From Prolixibacteraceae bacterium (lineage in GTDB: Bacteria > Bacteroidota > Bacteroidia > Bacteroidales > Prolixibacteraceae), in assembly GCA_023228025.1 (NCBI GenBank), contig JALOCD010000072.1:1-21632 (forward strand): 21,632 nt of DNA, in the 5' to 3' direction. Shown piece by piece: positions 6,999-15,812 of this stretch. Every line of letters begins with the position of its first letter. Position 1 is the stretch's first letter. The notes under the pieces are model-generated. The model was not told the DNA's origin. It ran no database searches and saw only the letters and a program-made list of their open reading frames with translations. The position numbers and the translations under genes were made by a program.

Positions 6999-9900
6999 AT
7001 GAGATATCTGATTGTTCTTGTTTTCCTGCTTGTGCTAAAAAGTGTTCAGGCACAAAGCGTTGAACCCTATTTTCTGTCGAGCCCTTCTCTTACACCGGAC
7101 GGGAAGACACTAATTTTCAGTTTTGAAGGGGATATCTGGAAAGCGTCTGTCAAAGATGGTGTTGCCACCAGGTTAACGGCCATGCAAGGTTACGAAAATG
7201 GTGCAAAGGTATCGCCCGATGGGAAATGGATTGCCTTCACCGGCAGGCAATACAACAACAGCGATGTTTACATCATGCCCGCAGAGGGTGGTGAGGTAAG
7301 GCAACTTACTTTCCACAGCGGTTCTGACGAGGTGAGCAGTTGGAGTTGGGACAGCAAATACATCTACTTCTCAAGCAACAGGGCCGGACAGGTATCCGGG
7401 TACAAAGTAGGTACCGAGGGTGGCACACCTACCCGTATATTTGGAGATAATTTCTTCCAGAACGATCACAACCTGGTGGAACATCCGGTTACGCGCGAAA
7501 TATTTTTCAATGATACCTGGGAAAGCAGCAACCAGGTTCAGCGCAAGCGGTACAAGGGACCTTATAACCCCGACATACAATCCTACAATCCTGTTACCAA
7601 AAAGTATATCAAACACACCGTCTGGAAAGGAAAAGATTTCGGGGCAACGATCGACAAGAACGGGAACATCTATTTTATTTCAGATGAGGGGAATGATGAA
7701 TACAACCTTTACACGCTTGCGAATGGAAAGAAAACCGCACTTACCCAGTTTCCTACCTCTATCAAAACCCCATTTGTCAATGCCGAAGGGGGGAAGGTAG
7801 TTTTTGAAAAGGAATACCAGATCTGGTTCTACGATGTACTTAGCAACAAGGCTGAAAAAGTAAATATCAACATCTTCCGGAACAATACCCTAACAAAAGA
7901 CAAGGATTTTGACGTCAAAGGGAAGATAACCGCCTTCGATGTATCGCCCGACGGCAAGAAAATGAGTTTCGTAAGCCGGGGAGAATTGTTCGTATGTGAT
8001 GTGGAAGGAAAATTCATCAGGCACCTCAATGAAGCCAATACCGAGCGGGTGAAGGAGGTCAGGTGGATGGCGGATAACCGGACTTTGCTATACAGCCAGA
8101 CGACAAAAGGATACAGCAATCTGTTCATGATCGCTGCCGACAAGGACACCGCACCCAAACAAATAACCAACGAGGATCGGAACTGCAGGGGAATTGCGCT
8201 GAACAAGAGCAGGACAAAAGCGGTGTTTCTAAGCGGTAGGGATGAGGTGAAATTGCTCGATACAAAATCGCTGAAGGTAAAAACCATTGCCAGGCAAGAG
8301 TTATGGGGATTTCAAAACAGTGCGCCCGGGTTTTCCCCCAATGACCAATACATCGTTTTTACCGGCAAAAGAAATTTTGAAGAAGATATCTACGTTTACA
8401 ACATCAAGGACAGTACCACTACGAATATCACCAATACGGATATCACCGAATCGGATCCGATATGGTCGCCCGATGGCAAGTATATCTTTTTCACCTCCCA
8501 ACGACTGAAGCCCTCCTACCCTTTCGGGATGTCCAATTCAAAAGTGTATGCCATTCCCCTCGAGAAAATTGACGACCCTTTCAGGATTGACAAGTTCAAT
8601 GAACTGTTCGCGGAGGAGAAGAAAGACAGTGCAAAGAAAGACACGGTAAAGAAAAAGGAGCTGGCAGATATCAAACCCATCACAATCGACATGGACCGGA
8701 TCATGGAAAGGGTTGGGCAGATTAGCCCTAATTTTGGCACCCAATCCCTTCAATTCGTAACCGGGAAAAAAGATAAGAAGACTGTCCTTTACATCAGCGA
8801 CCATGCCGAGGGGAAAAACGCCTTGTGGAAAACCGTGATTGAACCCTTCGAAACCAACAAGACAGAGAAGATTGCCGGAACTGATGGTTCATACGGTTTT
8901 GACATGGTTGAAGCGGGCGACAAGATGTTCGTACTCTTCGGTGGCAACATCTTCAAACTGAACCTTGAGGGGAACAAGGTCGAGGCAATCAGTCTCAGCA
9001 GCACCTTCAGGAGAAATCTGTCCAATGAGTTCGCACAGATGTTTCAGGAAGCCTGGGCACAGATGAACGAAAACTATTACGACTCCAGATTTCATGGCGC
9101 CGACTGGGCCAAAACAAAATCCCAGTACCAACATTATGTCCCCTTTTGTACAAACCGTGCCGACTTCCGGATCCTGCTGAACGACATGCTGGGCGAACTG
9201 AACTCCTCGCACCAGGGTTTCAGCACTTTTGGGGATGATGAAAACATTGCCCTGACCAACCAAACCATGGAGACAGGAATTGTTTTTGAAAACCACGATC
9301 CGCTCAGGATCAAATACCTGCTTAGCCGTAGCGCTACCGATAAAAAGTCGGTCGACCTGAAGCCCGGAGATGTACTGGTGAAGGTAAATGACAAAACGGT
9401 GAATGCTGCGGTCGACAGGAACTATTACTTTACCTCACCCTCCATCGACAAGGAGTTGAAACTTACTGTCAGAAGGGATGGGAAGCTTGTTACCACGAAA
9501 CTCCATCCCCAATCCAGTGTGGGATCCAACCTGTACGACGAATGGATCGACAACAACCGGAAACGGGTGGATGAAAAAAGCAAGGGACGAATTGCCTATG
9601 GCTACATGAAAAACATGGGACAGGGCGAGTTGGAGAAATTTATCATCGATATGACGCAGGAGCTGAACAAAAAGGATGCCCTGATCTTCGACCTCCGTTA
9701 CAATACGGGTGGCAATGTGCACAACGAAGTGTTGAACTTCCTCTCCCAGAAGCACTACTTGAACTGGCAGTATCGGGAAGGAGGATTGAGTCCGCAACCC
9801 AATTTTGCACCGGCCGACAAGCCCATTGTCCTGCTGGTGAACGAGCAGTCTCTGAGCGATGCTGAAATGACCGCCCAGGGATTTAAGGCACTGAAACTGG

Positions 9901-10139
9901 GAAAGATTGTCGGAAATGAGACCTACCACTGGATCATCTTTACTAGTGGGGTTGGATTGGTTGACGGCTCCTTCGTACGCATGCCAGCTTGGGGCTGCTA
10001 CACCCTCGACGGCAAAGACCTCGAAAAAACGGGCGTCAAACCCGATATCCTGATCATCAACAATTTCGAAGACAAGATCAACAAGAGAGACCCTCAACTC
10101 GACAAGGCAATTGATCTGATATTGAAACAGCTGAAATAG
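6999..10139 (+). CDS. Secreted tricorn-type S41 family peptidase
   Basis: A 1046-residue protein. The signal peptide MRYLIVLVFLLVLKSVQA is probably cut before QS. Residues 20 to about 680 form WD40/TolB-like beta-propeller repeats with recurring SPDGK and SWD motifs (SLTPDGKTLIF, KVSPDGKWIAF, DVSPDGKKMSF, IWSPDGKYIFF). A tricorn core segment follows at about 690-755, a PDZ domain at about 757-840 (KPGDVLVKVNDKTV) and the S41 catalytic domain at about 864-1030. Likely catalytic residues are His738 in ELNSSHQGF, Ser953 in NEQSLSDAEM and Glu1009 in DLEKTGVKPD, which matches the tricorn protease set. It should degrade peptides in the periplasm or at the outer membrane. Length is normal. It has its own leader, with TATAACT 29 nt before the ATG. 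A lysine-rich insert (about residues 545-560, KKDSAKKDTVKKKEL) links propeller parts. Confidence 0.95.
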   Translation: MRYLIVLVFLLVLKSVQAQSVEPYFLSSPSLTPDGKTLIFSFEGDIWKASVKDGVATRLTAMQGYENGAKVSPDGKWIAFTGRQYNNSDVYIMPAEGGEVRQLTFHSGSDEVSSWSWDSKYIYFSSNRAGQVSGYKVGTEGGTPTRIFGDNFFQNDHNLVEHPVTREIFFNDTWESSNQVQRKRYKGPYNPDIQSYNPVTKKYIKHTVWKGKDFGATIDKNGNIYFISDEGNDEYNLYTLANGKKTALTQFPTSIKTPFVNAEGGKVVFEKEYQIWFYDVLSNKAEKVNINIFRNNTLTKDKDFDVKGKITAFDVSPDGKKMSFVSRGELFVCDVEGKFIRHLNEANTERVKEVRWMADNRTLLYSQTTKGYSNLFMIAADKDTAPKQITNEDRNCRGIALNKSRTKAVFLSGRDEVKLLDTKSLKVKTIARQELWGFQNSAPGFSPNDQYIVFTGKRNFEEDIYVYNIKDSTTTNITNTDITESDPIWSPDGKYIFFTSQRLKPSYPFGMSNSKVYAIPLEKIDDPFRIDKFNELFAEEKKDSAKKDTVKKKELADIKPITIDMDRIMERVGQISPNFGTQSLQFVTGKKDKKTVLYISDHAEGKNALWKTVIEPFETNKTEKIAGTDGSYGFDMVEAGDKMFVLFGGNIFKLNLEGNKVEAISLSSTFRRNLSNEFAQMFQEAWAQMNENYYDSRFHGADWAKTKSQYQHYVPFCTNRADFRILLNDMLGELNSSHQGFSTFGDDENIALTNQTMETGIVFENHDPLRIKYLLSRSATDKKSVDLKPGDVLVKVNDKTVNAAVDRNYYFTSPSIDKELKLTVRRDGKLVTTKLHPQSSVGSNLYDEWIDNNRKRVDEKSKGRIAYGYMKNMGQGELEKFIIDMTQELNKKDALIFDLRYNTGGNVHNEVLNFLSQKHYLNWQYREGGLSPQPNFAPADKPIVLLVNEQSLSDAEMTAQGFKALKLGKIVGNETYHWIIFTSGVGLVDGSFVRMPAWGCYTLDGKDLEKTGVKPDILIINNFEDKINKRDPQLDKAIDLILKQLK

Positions 10140-10149
10140 TAAGTAAAAA

Positions 10150-10191
10150 TCTGGCCGGTACCGAAATGATTATAACTTTTTAATATTGTAT
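10150..10191 (+). promoter_or_regulatory. Upstream element shared with the thioesterase gene, copy 1
   Basis: This 42-bp stretch matches 14105-14146 at 37 of 42 positions, including the 18-base run TATAACTTTTTAATATTG. TAATATTG (10181-10188) is one mismatch from TAnnTTTG. It lies 67 nt before the kinase ATG. It is probably the promoter or a regulator site; no -33 TTTG is evident. Confidence 0.55.
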
Positions 10192-10257
10192 GATGTAATA
10201 GCCCGGTTTAACCTGGCAATCATTTCGACATCCAATCAATTAATTAAAATTGAACTT

Positions 10258-13200
10258 ATGGCTGGAATTCTGATCGTTGACAAAGATGCTGACCGGATTA
10301 ACTTCTTGACCGAAAGTATCCGATCCAGCTTACCCAATGTGAGGGTGAACATTGTATCGGAGCCGCAAACCTCCAAACGGCAAGCCATTCAACTTGACCC
10401 TGATGCAATTATTTTATGTGAATTAGAAGATTTCACCGGTCGGGTTCAGTTTTGCATTCAAATAAAAGCGGATGCCCGGCTACGGGATATACCGGTTATT
10501 TTTTTGACCAACAACCAAGACACAAAAGAAACCCGCCTCAATGCTTTGGATGCGGGAGCTGATGCCTTGCTAACCTACCCTCCCGACGAAATAGTGATTG
10601 GGAGCATTCTTAAGTCCATGATAAAGTTAAGGATGGGGAATCGGTCACTCAGAATATCAGCCAACATGGTGAAGGCGGATGTTGGCAAAAAAATGCCGAT
10701 CAACCTTGCACTAAAACAGAATAGAAATATCATCCAGAACCTGATTGAGTATATTCCCCAGCGCATTTTCCTCAAAGATCTTAACTCGGTGTACATCTTG
10801 TGCAATGAAAACTATGCCAAAGATTTGGGGATTGCGCCTGAAGAAATTGCCGGGAAGAGCGACTTTGATTTTCATTCCGCTGAATTGGCGGTCAAATATA
10901 GAAATGATGATGAGGAGGTAATTCGTACGGGCCAATGTAAAATCATTGATGAGCCCTATTTGGTGAATGGACAAGAGAGATGGGTACATGTCACCAAAGT
11001 CCCGTATTGCGACGAAACGAATAACATATCTGGTGTGTTGGGTATTTTTGAAGACATTTCCGAAAATCACAGAGCCAAAGAACAACTTCTCAGAAATGAA
11101 GAGAAATACCGCTCCATTTTTGAAAATGTACAAGATGTGTATTACGAAATTGATATTGCAGGCAACATCCTGGAATTGAGCCCTTCAATCGAAATCTTGT
11201 CAAAGGGCCTTTACCGGCGAACAGACCTGATTGGCAAGAATATTGATGAGTTTTATTTGCAACGGGACGACAGGACCGCATTGTTGGAAAAATTGTATAA
11301 ATCCGGAAATGTTACCGATTACGAAATCCCATTTGTCAACAAGGATGGAGAGGCAATCCATACTTCAATTTCATCCAAGGTTCAAATGGATTCACAGGGA
11401 AAGCCACAAAAAATAGTTGGAACCATTCGTGATATTTCTGTGAGGAAAAAGATGGAAGCCGACTTGTTGTTTTCCAATGATATGTTTTCCAAAATTTTTT
11501 CCCTTGCACCAGTAGCAATCAGCATCAACGAACTGACGACGGAAAATAACCGGTTTATTGATTGTAACAATGCTTTTTCCGAACAGACAGGCTACATGGC
11601 AAATGAAGTCATCGAATCAAAACCTTCGGAGATCGTTTTATTTACCTTTCCCGAAGAGCGTGCAGAAGTATTCAGGAGGGTTGCGAAAGATGGAAAATTG
11701 AGCCGTTTTGAACACTCCTACCAGACAAAATATGGGGAAACCCGGATTGGTTTATTAAGCCTTGAGACTTTCAATATTGGAGATAAGACCTATGCAATTA
11801 CCACCAACTTCGATATTACCGACCGTAAAAAGATTGATGTCAGGCTAGAGAAAACCTACAGGTTATTCAATGTAATCAGTTTGGTCAATCAAACAATCGT
11901 CCATCTGAAAGATAAGGACAAGCTTCTGTACGAGGTTTGTCGCATCGCAGTTGAGGCAGGAAAATTTCGCATGGCATGGATCGGATTGATCGATAAAAAT
12001 GACTTGGTAATTAAGCCGTTTGTTTTTGCCGGATTTGAAGATGGATATCTTTCTGCAATAAGACAGATTACATTGAACAATGCTCCTGAAGGATTCGGCC
12101 CTACAGGAAAAGCAATCCGGGAAGGGAGATATTTCACCTGTACCGATTTTGAAAATGATCCCAATGTGACAATCTGGAAAGACGAGGCCTTAAGACGGGG
12201 TTACCGATCATCTATTTCTTTACCAATCCAAACGTTTGGTGAGATTATTGGCGCTTTTACCCTCTACGCTTCCACTCCTGATTTCTTCGATCAGGAGGAA
12301 ATAGGGTTGCTTGCAAAGGTGGCCAACGACATCAGTTTTGCCCTCGAAACCAATGAGATGGAAAAATTGCACCAGAAAGCTGTTACAGCGCTGGCCGAAA
12401 ACGAACAAAAATATAGAAAACTGACCGAAAACATGAAAGATGTGGTTTGGATCGTTGATCCTGAAACCATGAAGTTCCTGTACGTCAGCCCATCTGTAGT
12501 AAAACAATGTGGCTTTGCCGTTGAAGAGGTAATGGCAGCGCCTCTTTTTGAGACAATTAAAAATGAACTTAAAGTAGAAATACTTGCCCTGTTTAAGAAA
12601 CGTTTATCGAACTTTATACAAGGAGAAATTACCGGCGACACCTATTTTACGGATGAAGTCGAACAACCATGCAAGAATGGTACAACCATTATATCTGAGG
12701 TAGTCTCCTATTTCCTGGTTAATGAGCAGACTGGCCAAATTGAAATTCATGGCGTAACCAGGGATATCACCGAACAGAAGCAGTTGCTCGACGACCTGAT
12801 TAATGCCAAAGAAAAAGCAGAAGAAAGTGACCGGTTAAAATCTGCTTTTCTTGCGAACATGAGCCATGAAATCCGCACACCAATGAACGGGATACTTGGA
12901 TTTACCGAGTTACTGAAAGAACCAAACCTCACCGGGAATGACCAGCAGTTCTATATCCGGGTTATAGAAGAGAGTGGGGCCAGAATGCTGAACCTGATGA
13001 ACGATATTATTGATATTTCCATCATTGAGTCAGGGGAAATAAAAATCAGGACAACCTCTTGTGATGTGAGGAAAAAGTTTGAATATATCTTTGATTTTTT
13101 CAGCAATGATGCAAAACAAAAAGGTTTAACCTTACTCATCAACCAATCATTGTCATCCAATGATTGCCTCATCCAGACAGATGTTCCAAAATTGGAGGCC

Positions 13201-13941
13201 ATCCTGATCAATTTAGTCAAGAATGCCATCAAGTTTACCCCAAAAGGGACCATCGAATTTGGATGCAAAAAACTGAATCAATCTTTTCAGTTTTTTGTCA
13301 GGGACAGCGGAGTCGGCATAGATAAGGCCCATCAGGAGCTCATTTTCGACCGCTTCAGACAGGCAAGCGAATCACTAAGCAGGTCATATGAAGGGGCCGG
13401 TTTAGGCTTGTCAATCTCCAAGGCCTATGTAGAAGTTTTGGGAGGGACTATTTGGGTGGAGAGTGAGATAGGAAAAGGTTCTACCTTCTATTTCACTTTG
13501 CCTGACAATTGGGAGGTGGCCGATAGAATTGAAGATCGGGTCCCTATCCTAACCGATAAAAGCATGGCCTCCCCTTCGGTCATTAAAATTTTAATTGCAG
13601 AGGACAATGATATTTCAATGAATTACATGGAGCTAATCGCCGGCAAGTTCAGCAGTAAGATATACAAGGCAATTACCGGTGTGGAGGCAGTGGAAATATT
13701 CCGAGCTAATCCGGATATCAACTTAATACTCATGGATCTAAAAATGCCGGTCATGGATGGTTACGAAGCAACCCGCCAGATCCGTATTATGGACAAAGAG
13801 GTTGTAATCATTGCCCAATCGGCCTATTCGATGGTGGGCGACAATGAGAAGGCAATAGATGCAGGATGTACTGATTACATCAACAAACCTATCAGCAAAG
13901 ATGAGCTGTTTGCAAAGGTCAAATACTACGCAGGACTTTGA
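10258..13941 (+). CDS. Hybrid sensor histidine kinase: REC-like, PAS x3, GAF, PAS, HisKA, HATPase, REC
   Basis: A 1227-residue soluble protein without membrane helices. Approximate order: degenerate receiver 2-120; PAS 155-275; PAS 279-403; PAS 404-530; GAF 541-712; PAS 713-847; HisKA with phospho-His870 in NMSHEIRTPMNG; ATPase with N box (NLVKNAIKFT), G1 (DSGVGID), F (FDRFRQA) and G2 (GAGLGLS); receiver about 1105-1227 with phospho-Asp1160 in LILMDLKMPVMDG. The C-terminal half has everything needed for autophosphorylation and His-to-Asp transfer. The N-terminal receiver has Cys54 where the acceptor Asp belongs and Tyr107 in place of the conserved Lys, so it is probably a non-phosphorylated sensor or docking unit. 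An in-frame TTG at 10186 would add 24 residues, but it lies inside the promoter-like element. ATG 10258 begins directly with MAGILIVD and is preferred. No cognate regulator gene is adjacent. Confidence 0.95.
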   Translation: MAGILIVDKDADRINFLTESIRSSLPNVRVNIVSEPQTSKRQAIQLDPDAIILCELEDFTGRVQFCIQIKADARLRDIPVIFLTNNQDTKETRLNALDAGADALLTYPPDEIVIGSILKSMIKLRMGNRSLRISANMVKADVGKKMPINLALKQNRNIIQNLIEYIPQRIFLKDLNSVYILCNENYAKDLGIAPEEIAGKSDFDFHSAELAVKYRNDDEEVIRTGQCKIIDEPYLVNGQERWVHVTKVPYCDETNNISGVLGIFEDISENHRAKEQLLRNEEKYRSIFENVQDVYYEIDIAGNILELSPSIEILSKGLYRRTDLIGKNIDEFYLQRDDRTALLEKLYKSGNVTDYEIPFVNKDGEAIHTSISSKVQMDSQGKPQKIVGTIRDISVRKKMEADLLFSNDMFSKIFSLAPVAISINELTTENNRFIDCNNAFSEQTGYMANEVIESKPSEIVLFTFPEERAEVFRRVAKDGKLSRFEHSYQTKYGETRIGLLSLETFNIGDKTYAITTNFDITDRKKIDVRLEKTYRLFNVISLVNQTIVHLKDKDKLLYEVCRIAVEAGKFRMAWIGLIDKNDLVIKPFVFAGFEDGYLSAIRQITLNNAPEGFGPTGKAIREGRYFTCTDFENDPNVTIWKDEALRRGYRSSISLPIQTFGEIIGAFTLYASTPDFFDQEEIGLLAKVANDISFALETNEMEKLHQKAVTALAENEQKYRKLTENMKDVVWIVDPETMKFLYVSPSVVKQCGFAVEEVMAAPLFETIKNELKVEILALFKKRLSNFIQGEITGDTYFTDEVEQPCKNGTTIISEVVSYFLVNEQTGQIEIHGVTRDITEQKQLLDDLINAKEKAEESDRLKSAFLANMSHEIRTPMNGILGFTELLKEPNLTGNDQQFYIRVIEESGARMLNLMNDIIDISIIESGEIKIRTTSCDVRKKFEYIFDFFSNDAKQKGLTLLINQSLSSNDCLIQTDVPKLEAILINLVKNAIKFTPKGTIEFGCKKLNQSFQFFVRDSGVGIDKAHQELIFDRFRQASESLSRSYEGAGLGLSISKAYVEVLGGTIWVESEIGKGSTFYFTLPDNWEVADRIEDRVPILTDKSMASPSVIKILIAEDNDISMNYMELIAGKFSSKIYKAITGVEAVEIFRANPDINLILMDLKMPVMDGYEATRQIRIMDKEVVIIAQSAYSMVGDNEKAIDAGCTDYINKPISKDELFAKVKYYAGL

Positions 13942-14104
13942 ACATGGAGCCATTACGTAATTGATAAATAAGCTCTCGGGCTCAAATTTCTATTCCATAA
14001 AGTGAATATTCATTGTCCTTTTTACTGACTTGAATTTGCTCTCTATGCCCTGCAAACCGGAGATTTGTAATCTTCTTATGATTGAACAAATCTGATGGAA
14101 TATT

Positions 14105-14146
14105 TCTGGCCGGAGCAGAAATGAATATAACTTTTTAATATTGCAT
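14105..14146 (+). promoter_or_regulatory. Upstream element shared with the hybrid kinase gene, copy 2
   Basis: It matches 10150-10191 at 37 of 42 positions, starting TCTGGCCGG and containing the same TATAACTTTTTAATATTG run. It ends 21 nt before the thioesterase ATG at 14168. The match stops inside the control region and does not extend into either gene, which points to a regulatory role or a copied promoter. Confidence 0.55.
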
Positions 14147-14167
14147 CTTGAAATTGAACGGAAAAGT

Positions 14168-14581
14168 ATGATTAGTTACGAAACACCTTACCGGGTATGT
14201 TATGCGGATACCGACCGCATGGGGATTATGTATTACGGGAATTATCCCCGGTTGTATGAGATTGGAAGAACCGATATGATCAGAACGATCTGGAGATCCT
14301 ACCGGGAAGTAGAGGAGAGCGGTATTATCCTCCCTGTCAGGCTGCTCCATGCCGTTTACCACCAACCGGCCAACTACGACGAACTGCTTACGATCAGGAC
14401 CATCATCAAAGAGATCCCCAAAGTAAAATTCAGGATCATTTCTGAAATATATAACGAGAAGATGGAATTGATCAACGAAGGGGAGGTCACGCTTGCATTT
14501 ATGGACGCGGCAACCGGAAAACCAAGAAGAGCGCCGGAGGAGTTTACGGATATTCTTGAAAGAACGGGTAAATTTGGATGA
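14168..14581 (+). CDS. YbgC-like acyl-CoA thioesterase (hot-dog fold)
   Basis: A 137-residue protein of the 4-hydroxybenzoyl-CoA thioesterase family. The signature is at the N-terminus: YRVCYADTDRMGIMYYGNY, with the catalytic aspartate in YADTDRMG, followed by RLYEIGRTDMIR on the central helix. The rest (LLHAVYHQPANYDELLTIRT, then INEGEVTLAFMDAATGKPRRAP) follows the hot-dog strands in order. It hydrolyses acyl-CoA thioesters in the cytosol; the chain preference is unknown. Length is normal. The start at ATG 14168 is preferred over an in-frame TTG at 14141, which lies in the promoter-like element. It stands alone, about 225 bp after the kinase gene, with a near-copy of that gene's upstream element. 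Confidence 0.93.
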   Translation: MISYETPYRVCYADTDRMGIMYYGNYPRLYEIGRTDMIRTIWRSYREVEESGIILPVRLLHAVYHQPANYDELLTIRTIIKEIPKVKFRIISEIYNEKMELINEGEVTLAFMDAATGKPRRAPEEFTDILERTGKFG

Positions 14582-14642
14582 AGAAGTTTTGGCGTTAAGG
14601 GAGTACGCTGGTTTGGATTTGTAATAGCATCACCTGATTGAG

Positions 14643-14733
14643 TTATTGGAAAATATTTGAATAATTTTTCACTTTAGTGGAAAATATTTTCCGATAAACC
14701 TCCTTTTCTCGTATTTACTGGAAATTATTTTCC
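14643..14733. repeat. Three AT-rich palindromic units
   Basis: The motif TTGGAAAATATTT recurs at 14646, as the perfect 14-bp palindrome GGAAAATATTTTCC at 14679-14692, and as GGAAATTATTTTCC at 14720-14733. The second and third are preceded by TTTAGT and TTTACT. They could be a binding-site cluster or the remains of a lost element. Confidence 0.6.
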
Positions 14734-14790
14734 CGTGCTGGTGCGGGATTTTGGAGTTGGCCTACGTTTGGTGAAGCCAACCATACCTCT

Positions 14791-14820
14791 TAATTAAGTT
14801 TTTGGCCAAAAACTTAATTA
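14791..14820. repeat. Perfect 30-bp palindrome
   Basis: Both 15-base halves match exactly (TAATTAAGTTTTTGG and its complement) with no spacer, centred on TGGCCA. Just left of it GTTGGC (14756-14761) pairs with GCCAAC (14776-14781). There is no gene within 125 bp. It may be an operator, a cruciform-forming site or a mobile-element end. Confidence 0.85.
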
Positions 14821-14947
14821 CGCATGAGCGTTAGTAAACATTTGATGCTTTTTAATAAATAGGGATCGGTCTTGTTTAAAAAATAAGGGAATTCAGGTAT
14901 TCAAGAAACCCAGGAGCTTTTAAAGTCGCTCACTTTTTAACAAATTC

Positions 14948-15126
14948 GCTGGTGCGGATTTGCAATCCGCACCCCGCAGATAATGGATTTGAAATCCATA
15001 CACGCCAACCAAAAACAATATTTACCGATCTATCCTCTGGGCCTGTAAATAAAAGGTTTTGTTAATGAGAAAAAGCAGATTACAAATCTGCTGCCTGCGG
15101 GGCGCGGATTACAAATCCGCACCAGC
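14948..15126 (+). repeat. REPIN/MITE-like repeat family A, copy 2 (179 bp)
   Basis: This copy has the same length and layout as copy 1 at 5085-5263, with all four hairpins intact and matching inverted ends (GCTGGTGCGGATTTG and its complement). By eye most positions agree with copy 1. The core differs mainly around 15030-15055. It lies in a spacer of more than 700 bp between the thioesterase gene and the osmC relic. Confidence 0.9.
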
Positions 15127-15308
15127 AAGGGAAACCCCATTTTTTTCCAAAAACGAATCCTGAGCAATAAAAATTCGTTTAACATTTAAGCAAGCTGCCA
15201 ATATTTTGCTATTTAATATCAGTTCGTTGCTTTTTCCCATCTTTCATTTCACAGGCAATGACTGAATATTAAATTTCCAGTTTGTATCATTCAATAAATT
15301 AAAAGATA

Positions 15309-15443
15309 ATGTATACGGTTGAAACAGTCTATTTTGGCGAATTGAGAACAAAAGCCATTCATGCACGCTAAGGTACTGAATTAATCACTGACACAACCAT
15401 TGATAACACCGATGGAACATCAAATTACACAATAACAGATTAA
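15309..15443 (+). pseudogene. Decayed duplicate of the osmC 5' end
   Basis: ATG 15309 begins a reading frame that matches the intact OsmC gene at 17518 for about 33 codons (TVETVYFGELRTKAIH, then GTELITD). It is broken by TAA at 15369-15371, where the intact gene has the codons for GS. After IDN the match is lost, and the frame ends at 15441-15443, three bases before the DUF2237 start. The similarity also covers about 80 bp upstream (CCATCTTTCATTTCA, GAATATTAAATTT, CAGTTTGTATCATT), so promoter and gene start were copied together. Neither catalytic cysteine is encoded. The relic may still supply the promoter for the DUF2237-selO pair. Confidence 0.85.
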
Positions 15444-15446
15444 AAA

Positions 15447-15812
15447 ATGCAAAATATATTTGGAGAACCATTAAAATCGTGCTGCACAAAACCAATAACC
15501 GGATTTTACAGGGACGGATTTTGCAGAACAAATGAAGAAGATGATGGAAAACATGTCGTCTGTGTCATTGTTACATCCGAATTTCTTCAATATTCAAAAA
15601 GTAAAGGAAACGACTTAACAACACCACGGCCTGAATATAGTTTTCCGGGATTACAACCCGGTGATAAATGGTGCTTGTGTGCATTAAGATGGAAAGAAGC
15701 TTTTGAAGCAGGTTTTGCCCCAAAAGTGGTATTAGAGGCAACCGATGAAAGCGCATTGGATTACGTTAATATAGATGACCTTATCATTCACGCAGAAAAG
15801 ACCAATGCTTAA
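15447..15812 (+). CDS. DUF2237 family protein
   Basis: A 121-residue protein matching the DUF2237 family: NIFGEPLKSCCTKPITGFYRDGFC at the start, HVVCVIVTSEFLQYSKSKGN, then the block TPRPEYSFPGLQPGDKWCLC and the helix RWKEAFEAGFAPKVVLEATDE. Six cysteines are present, with a CC pair at residues 12-13. The function of the family is unknown. It is common in bacteria and in cyanobacteria. The selO start lies 8 bases inside its 3' end, so the two are almost surely translated together. Start 15447 is the first ATG and fits the usual family start. Confidence 0.9.
   Translation: MQNIFGEPLKSCCTKPITGFYRDGFCRTNEEDDGKHVVCVIVTSEFLQYSKSKGNDLTTPRPEYSFPGLQPGDKWCLCALRWKEAFEAGFAPKVVLEATDESALDYVNIDDLIIHAEKTNA

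Larger units (their letters stand above)
14582..14947. other. Gene-free spacer with degenerate repeat pieces
   Basis: No plausible gene is seen on either strand. At 14607-14628 (GCTGGTTTGGATTTGTAATA) and about 14736-14750 (GCTGGTGCGGGATT) lie decayed single ends resembling repeat family A. Two clusters of perfect palindromes in this spacer are listed separately. Base composition is clearly more AT-rich than in the genes to the left. Confidence 0.6.

Noticed and set aside
6017..7000. Long minus-strand frame of 327 codons
   Set aside because: It is the antisense shadow of the M48 protease gene, a common effect of its codon usage, with no domain content.
10186..10257. TTG start adding 24 residues to the hybrid kinase
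   Set aside because: It lies inside the 42-bp promoter-like element, and the added residues have no domain match. ATG 10258 starts exactly at the receiver domain.
14141..14167. TTG start adding 9 residues to the thioesterase
   Set aside because: It also falls in the shared upstream element. ATG 14168 fits the family start.
15775..15804. Upstream ATG for SelO
   Set aside because: The ten extra residues do not resemble SelO N-termini. ATG 15805 gives the usual start and an 8-bp coupling overlap.
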